From NCBI GenBank assembly GCA_003563865.1, contig PWTP01000180.1:1-8289 (forward strand): DNA of 8,289 bases, read 5' to 3'. The translations under genes were made by a program, and so were the position numbers. The notes below the pieces were generated by a model. The model did not search any database and was not told the DNA's origin. It was given only the letters and a program-made list of their open reading frames with translations. How positions within the stretch are numbered: the first letter of the stretch is position 1; every line of letters starts with the position of its first letter. The stretch is from Dehalococcoidia bacterium (lineage in GTDB: Bacteria; Chloroflexota; Dehalococcoidia; Dehalococcoidales; CSSed11-197). Positions 6,204-8,289 of this stretch are shown one piece after another.

Positions 6204-6233
6204 ATTCTAACACGAGTTAGCCAGAGCTAACAA
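6204..6233 (-). promoter_or_regulatory. Candidate sigma-70 promoter for the isochorismatase-fold gene
   Basis: On the minus strand TTGTTA (6228-6233) is followed after 18 nt by TAGAAT (6204-6209), which matches five of six consensus -10 bases. Transcription would start near 6197, about 30 nt before the ATG and just ahead of the strong Shine-Dalgarno. Confidence 0.45.
6207..6231. promoter_or_regulatory. Operator-like array of three GTTAG/CTAAC half-sites
   Basis: CTAAC (6207-6211), GTTAGC (6216-6221) and GCTAAC (6226-6231) follow each other, separated by ACGA and CAGA. The second and third form a perfect 6-bp dyad with 4-nt centre, and the first and second form a 5-bp dyad. The outer two are in direct orientation 20 bp apart, near two helical turns. 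They fill the spacer between -35 and -10 of the minus-strand promoter and overlap both elements, a repressor-like placement. No regulator is identified. Confidence 0.4.
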
Positions 6234-6278
6234 GGTGAGATATAGCAAACAAAAATCCATGATGGTATCATTGTAGGC

Positions 6279-6287
6279 TGTTATAGT
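6279..6287 (+). promoter_or_regulatory. Candidate extended -10 promoter for the ACT/UPF0210 genes
   Basis: TG (6279-6280), one base, then TATAGT (6282-6287) forms an extended -10 with five of six consensus bases. No clear -35 is seen at 16-18 nt upstream. Transcription would start near 6294, about 58 nt before the ACT-gene ATG. Confidence 0.3.
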
Positions 6288-6351
6288 TAAGAAACATTCA
6301 TTTAAACAGTTGAACTCTCGGAACGGTTAATTTAAATAAGGAGAAATAACG

Positions 6352-6621
6352 ATGCGGGCCGTAATTACAGTAATTGGAGAAGACCGGGTGGGGATAATTT
6401 CGGGCGTAAGCACCATTCTTTCCCGGGCCAACGTAAATATTCTCGATATAACCCAAACCACACTGCAGGAGCTTTTTACCATGATAATGCTGGTCGACAT
6501 CAGTAAATCTAGCATCAGCTTTGAACAGCTTTCGGTCGATTTGGCTGCCAAAGGAGATGAGCTTGGTCTTAATATAAGAATCCAGCATGAAAATATATTT
6601 AAATCAATGCATGAAATATAG
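6352..6621 (+). CDS. ACT domain protein, UPF0237 family
   Basis: This small single-domain protein of 89 residues is made of one ACT domain, a fold that usually binds amino acids or other small ligands and often dimerises. The N-terminal strand and loop AVITVIGEDRVGIISGVS (3-20), with its GxDRxGI pattern, is the hallmark of this family, followed by the second helix/strand unit ending in the HENIFKSMHEI tail. The UPF0237 family has no established function. The start is supported by AAGGAG (6338-6343) with 8-nt spacing. The gene lies 32 bp upstream of the UPF0210 gene, in the same order as in Streptococcus pneumoniae (SP_0238/SP_0239) and many other bacteria and archaea. It is therefore probably a regulatory or sensor subunit for that protein, which is an inference from the conserved pairing. 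It is not GcvR, which has two ACT domains. Confidence 0.93.
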   Translation: MRAVITVIGEDRVGIISGVSTILSRANVNILDITQTTLQELFTMIMLVDISKSSISFEQLSVDLAAKGDELGLNIRIQHENIFKSMHEI

Positions 6622-6653
6622 CAGCCGGATATAAATAGTTTGGAGCCAGTAAA

Positions 6654-8012
6654 ATGATTAATTCGCGCAAAATATTTGAAACAATAAATATGATATCCAG
6701 TGAAAACCTGGATATCAGAACCATCACAATGGGGCTTTCTCTCAGAGATTGTATGCATCCTGATATAGATGAATTAAGCCACAGGGTTTATGATAAGGTA
6801 ACCCGGAAGGCCTGCGATCTGGTAAAAACCGGGCAAGATATTGAACGGGAATATGGTATACCTATTATCAATAAACGCATATCGGTTACACCGGTTTCTC
6901 TGATAGCCGAAAGCAGCCGGGGCAGCGCGGTAAAAATTGCCAGGGCTTTGGAAAAAGCTGCAGTCGAACTGGGAGTTGATTATATAGGGGGTTACAGTGC
7001 CCTGGTTCACAAAGGTTACACTGAAGGAGACCGGCGCTTGATTGAGTCGATCCCCCAGGTGCTTGGTGAAACAAGCCATGTTTGTGCTTCGGTCAATGTG
7101 GCTTCTACCAAAGCCGGAATTAATATGGATGCTGTCTCTCACATGGGTGCCATTATTAAACAGGCAGCCAGGCTAACCGCCAAAGATAACGGCATTGCAT
7201 GTACCAAGCTGGTGGTTTTTGCCAATGCCCCGGAGGATAATCCCTTTATGGCCGGTGCTTTCCATGGTGTGGGTGAACCCGAATGTGTGATTAATGTTGG
7301 TGTCAGTGGCCCCGGAGTGGTTCACAGTGCTTTGAAAAAACTAGAGCCTGGTGCAGATTTCAGCCAAATAGCCGAAACTATTAAGAAAACGGCTTTCAAG
7401 ATAACCCGCATGGGGCAGATGGTGGCAGCTGAAGCTTCAAAACGTTTGAATGTTCCCTTTGGGGTGGTTGATATTTCGCTTGCCCCAACTCCTTCAATAG
7501 GTGATAGTGTAGCTTTTATCCTGGAAGAAATGGGTTTGGAAAAATGCGGAACACACGGTACCACCGCCGCATTGGCATTGTTAAATGATGCAGTGAAAAA
7601 AGGTGGAGTCATGGCCAGCTCGCATGTGGGAGGCTTGTCAGGTGCTTTTATTCCGGTTACCGAAGACGCCGGTATGGTTGAGGCAGTAAGGTGCGGAGCA
7701 CTTTCGCTGGATAAACTGGAAGCCATGACCTGCGTATGTTCAGTCGGGCTTGATATGATTCCGGTGCCAGGCGATACACCGGAACACACAATAGCGGCAA
7801 TTATTGCCGATGAAGCAGCGGTGGGTGTAACCAATAATAAGACTACGGCGGTTAGAATTATACCGGTTTACGGTAAAAAAGAGGGCGAAACTGTCAGTTT
7901 CGGTGGCTTGCTGGGTGGTGGAATAATCATGCCGGTTAATAAATTTTCCAGCCGGGTTTTTGTTAACAGAGGTGGCCGGATCCCTGCACCTGTTCACAGT
8001 CTTAGAAATTAA
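6654..8012 (+). CDS. UPF0210 / PFL family protein (DUF711)
   Basis: This is a full-length member of UPF0210 (DUF711, named PFL family protein in many genomes), 452 residues, the usual length. It is recognised from its N-terminal [17 protein letters not shown] region, the [15 protein letters not shown] segment near 75-90, the Gly-rich [19 protein letters not shown] near 321-340, and [15 protein letters not shown] near the C-terminus. Structures from the family show an alpha/beta barrel resembling pyruvate formate-lyase and ribonucleotide reductase, but I see no glycyl-radical RVxGY-type motif, and the reaction is unknown. No signal peptide or membrane segment is seen, so it is probably cytosolic. 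The ATG at 6654 has GGAG (6642-6645) 8 nt upstream. It forms a two-gene operon with the ACT gene, transcribed from the divergent region at 6168-6351. No truncation or frameshift is visible. Confidence 0.95.
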   Translation: MINSRKIFETINMISSENLDIRTITMGLSLRDCMHPDIDELSHRVYDKVTRKACDLVKTGQDIEREYGIPIINKRISVTPVSLIAESSRGSAVKIARALEKAAVELGVDYIGGYSALVHKGYTEGDRRLIESIPQVLGETSHVCASVNVASTKAGINMDAVSHMGAIIKQAARLTAKDNGIACTKLVVFANAPEDNPFMAGAFHGVGEPECVINVGVSGPGVVHSALKKLEPGADFSQIAETIKKTAFKITRMGQMVAAEASKRLNVPFGVVDISLAPTPSIGDSVAFILEEMGLEKCGTHGTTAALALLNDAVKKGGVMASSHVGGLSGAFIPVTEDAGMVEAVRCGALSLDKLEAMTCVCSVGLDMIPVPGDTPEHTIAAIIADEAAVGVTNNKTTAVRIIPVYGKKEGETVSFGGLLGGGIIMPVNKFSSRVFVNRGGRIPAPVHSLRN

Positions 8013-8025
8013 CCCGGGGTTTTTT
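8011..8025 (+). terminator. Weak candidate terminator after the UPF0210 gene
   Basis: AACC (8011-8014) and GGTT (8018-8021) can form a 4-bp stem with a 3-nt loop, followed by further T residues to 8025. The stem overlaps the TAA stop (8010-8012). It has the right form (G+C stem then T-tract), but the stem is very short, so efficiency is doubtful. Confidence 0.3.
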
Positions 8026-8107
8026 GATATTTGTTAAAACTGTTGTTTTTGTGCCTGTGGTAATAATACAATTTATTATCATAATTTAAGGCGGGTAAAT
8101 ACCAGTT

Positions 8108-8289
8108 ATGGATGAAGCAAGAAAAAAACAAGACGCCTCAAAAAGAGCCCTGGCAGCAAAACTGAGGGCAGCCGAAGCAGAAGCAAGAAAGAAAGCAAGA
8201 AAACGGGCAAAATCATGTAAAGGCCTGGAATTCATGCCGTCTTTCTCACTGTGTGATGATTCGATTAAGGAAGAGCCCGGCAGGAATAA
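8108..8289 (+). CDS. Partial small Lys/Ala/Arg-rich protein running off the window
   Basis: An ATG at 8108 opens a frame of 60 codons with no stop before the window ends, so the gene is 3'-truncated here. Residues 2-36 are almost entirely Ala, Lys, Arg, Glu and Gln, and should form a long, strongly basic amphipathic helix. Then comes a less biased segment with Cys37, FMPSFSLCDD at 42-51 (Cys49) and an acidic IKEEPG. I do not recognise a family. The change from low-complexity helix to ordinary composition argues for a real gene, but the Shine-Dalgarno is poor (GGCGGG 12 nt upstream). A TG-extended TAATAA element lies about 40 nt upstream as a possible -10. Coding is plausible but unproven; the basic helix could contact nucleic acid or ribosome, which is speculation. 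An overlapping ATG at 8112 in another frame is closed after 17 codons. Confidence 0.5.
   Translation, partial: MDEARKKQDASKRALAAKLRAAEAEARKKARKRAKSCKGLEFMPSFSLCDDSIKEEPGRN

Noticed and set aside
5835..6230. 131-codon plus-strand open frame antisense to the isochorismatase-fold gene
   Set aside because: The opposite strand has the catalytic triad and the strongest Shine-Dalgarno in the window.
7322..7834. 170-codon minus-strand open frame inside the UPF0210 gene
   Set aside because: Antisense shadow of a highly recognisable conserved gene; Ser/Ala/Pro-rich translation typical of a reverse frame.
8061..8079. TAATAA/TTATTA inverted repeat downstream of the UPF0210 gene
   Set aside because: All A/T stem, thermodynamically weak, with no T-tract placement that would make a terminator.

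Overview
The window looks like ordinary bacterial chromosome. Genes are densely packed, Shine-Dalgarno sites are present, the first gene carries a lipoprotein signal peptide, and no transposase, phage gene, CRISPR array, tRNA or rRNA was seen. Base composition is mid-range, by eye somewhat below half G+C. The gene content (ACT/UPF0210 pair, ISOC-type isochorismatase, YkgJ-type cysteine-cluster protein, ZIP transporter, VWA plus membrane J-protein) would fit an anaerobic bacterium such as a Dehalococcoidia-type Chloroflexota or a Clostridia relative. That assignment is an inference with low confidence.

Layout: 10-1080 (+) is a surface lipoprotein with a long Thr/Pro linker and two copies of a C-terminal domain. 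It converges on 1121-1678 (-), a CDP-alcohol phosphatidyltransferase with a TTG start. Next, all on the minus strand, come a membrane J-domain protein (1851-2993) and a stand-alone VWA protein (2995-3648). These two form a tight pair with VWA first, 1 nt between stop and start, and a good sigma-70-like promoter at 3683-3712. Further along the minus strand are a YkgJ-type cysteine-cluster protein (3802-4608), a ZIP-family metal transporter (4754-5503) and an isochorismatase-fold hydrolase of the ISOC type (5628-6167). The 184-bp gap 6168-6351 is a divergent promoter region with an operator-like set of GTTAG/CTAAC half-sites. To its right on the plus strand lie the ACT-domain gene (6352-6621) and its usual partner UPF0210/PFL-family gene (6654-8012). 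A short Lys/Ala-rich open frame starts at 8108 and runs off the window.

How the genes work together: only two groupings are supported. The first is VWA with the membrane J-protein, possibly a membrane-attached Hsp70 recruitment module; its function is unknown and it is the best candidate here for an undescribed system. The second is ACT with UPF0210, a widely conserved pair with no established function. The others look like independent housekeeping or accessory genes. No gap exceeds 300 bp. The 4609-4753 and 5504-5627 gaps hold no promoter or terminator that I could defend.
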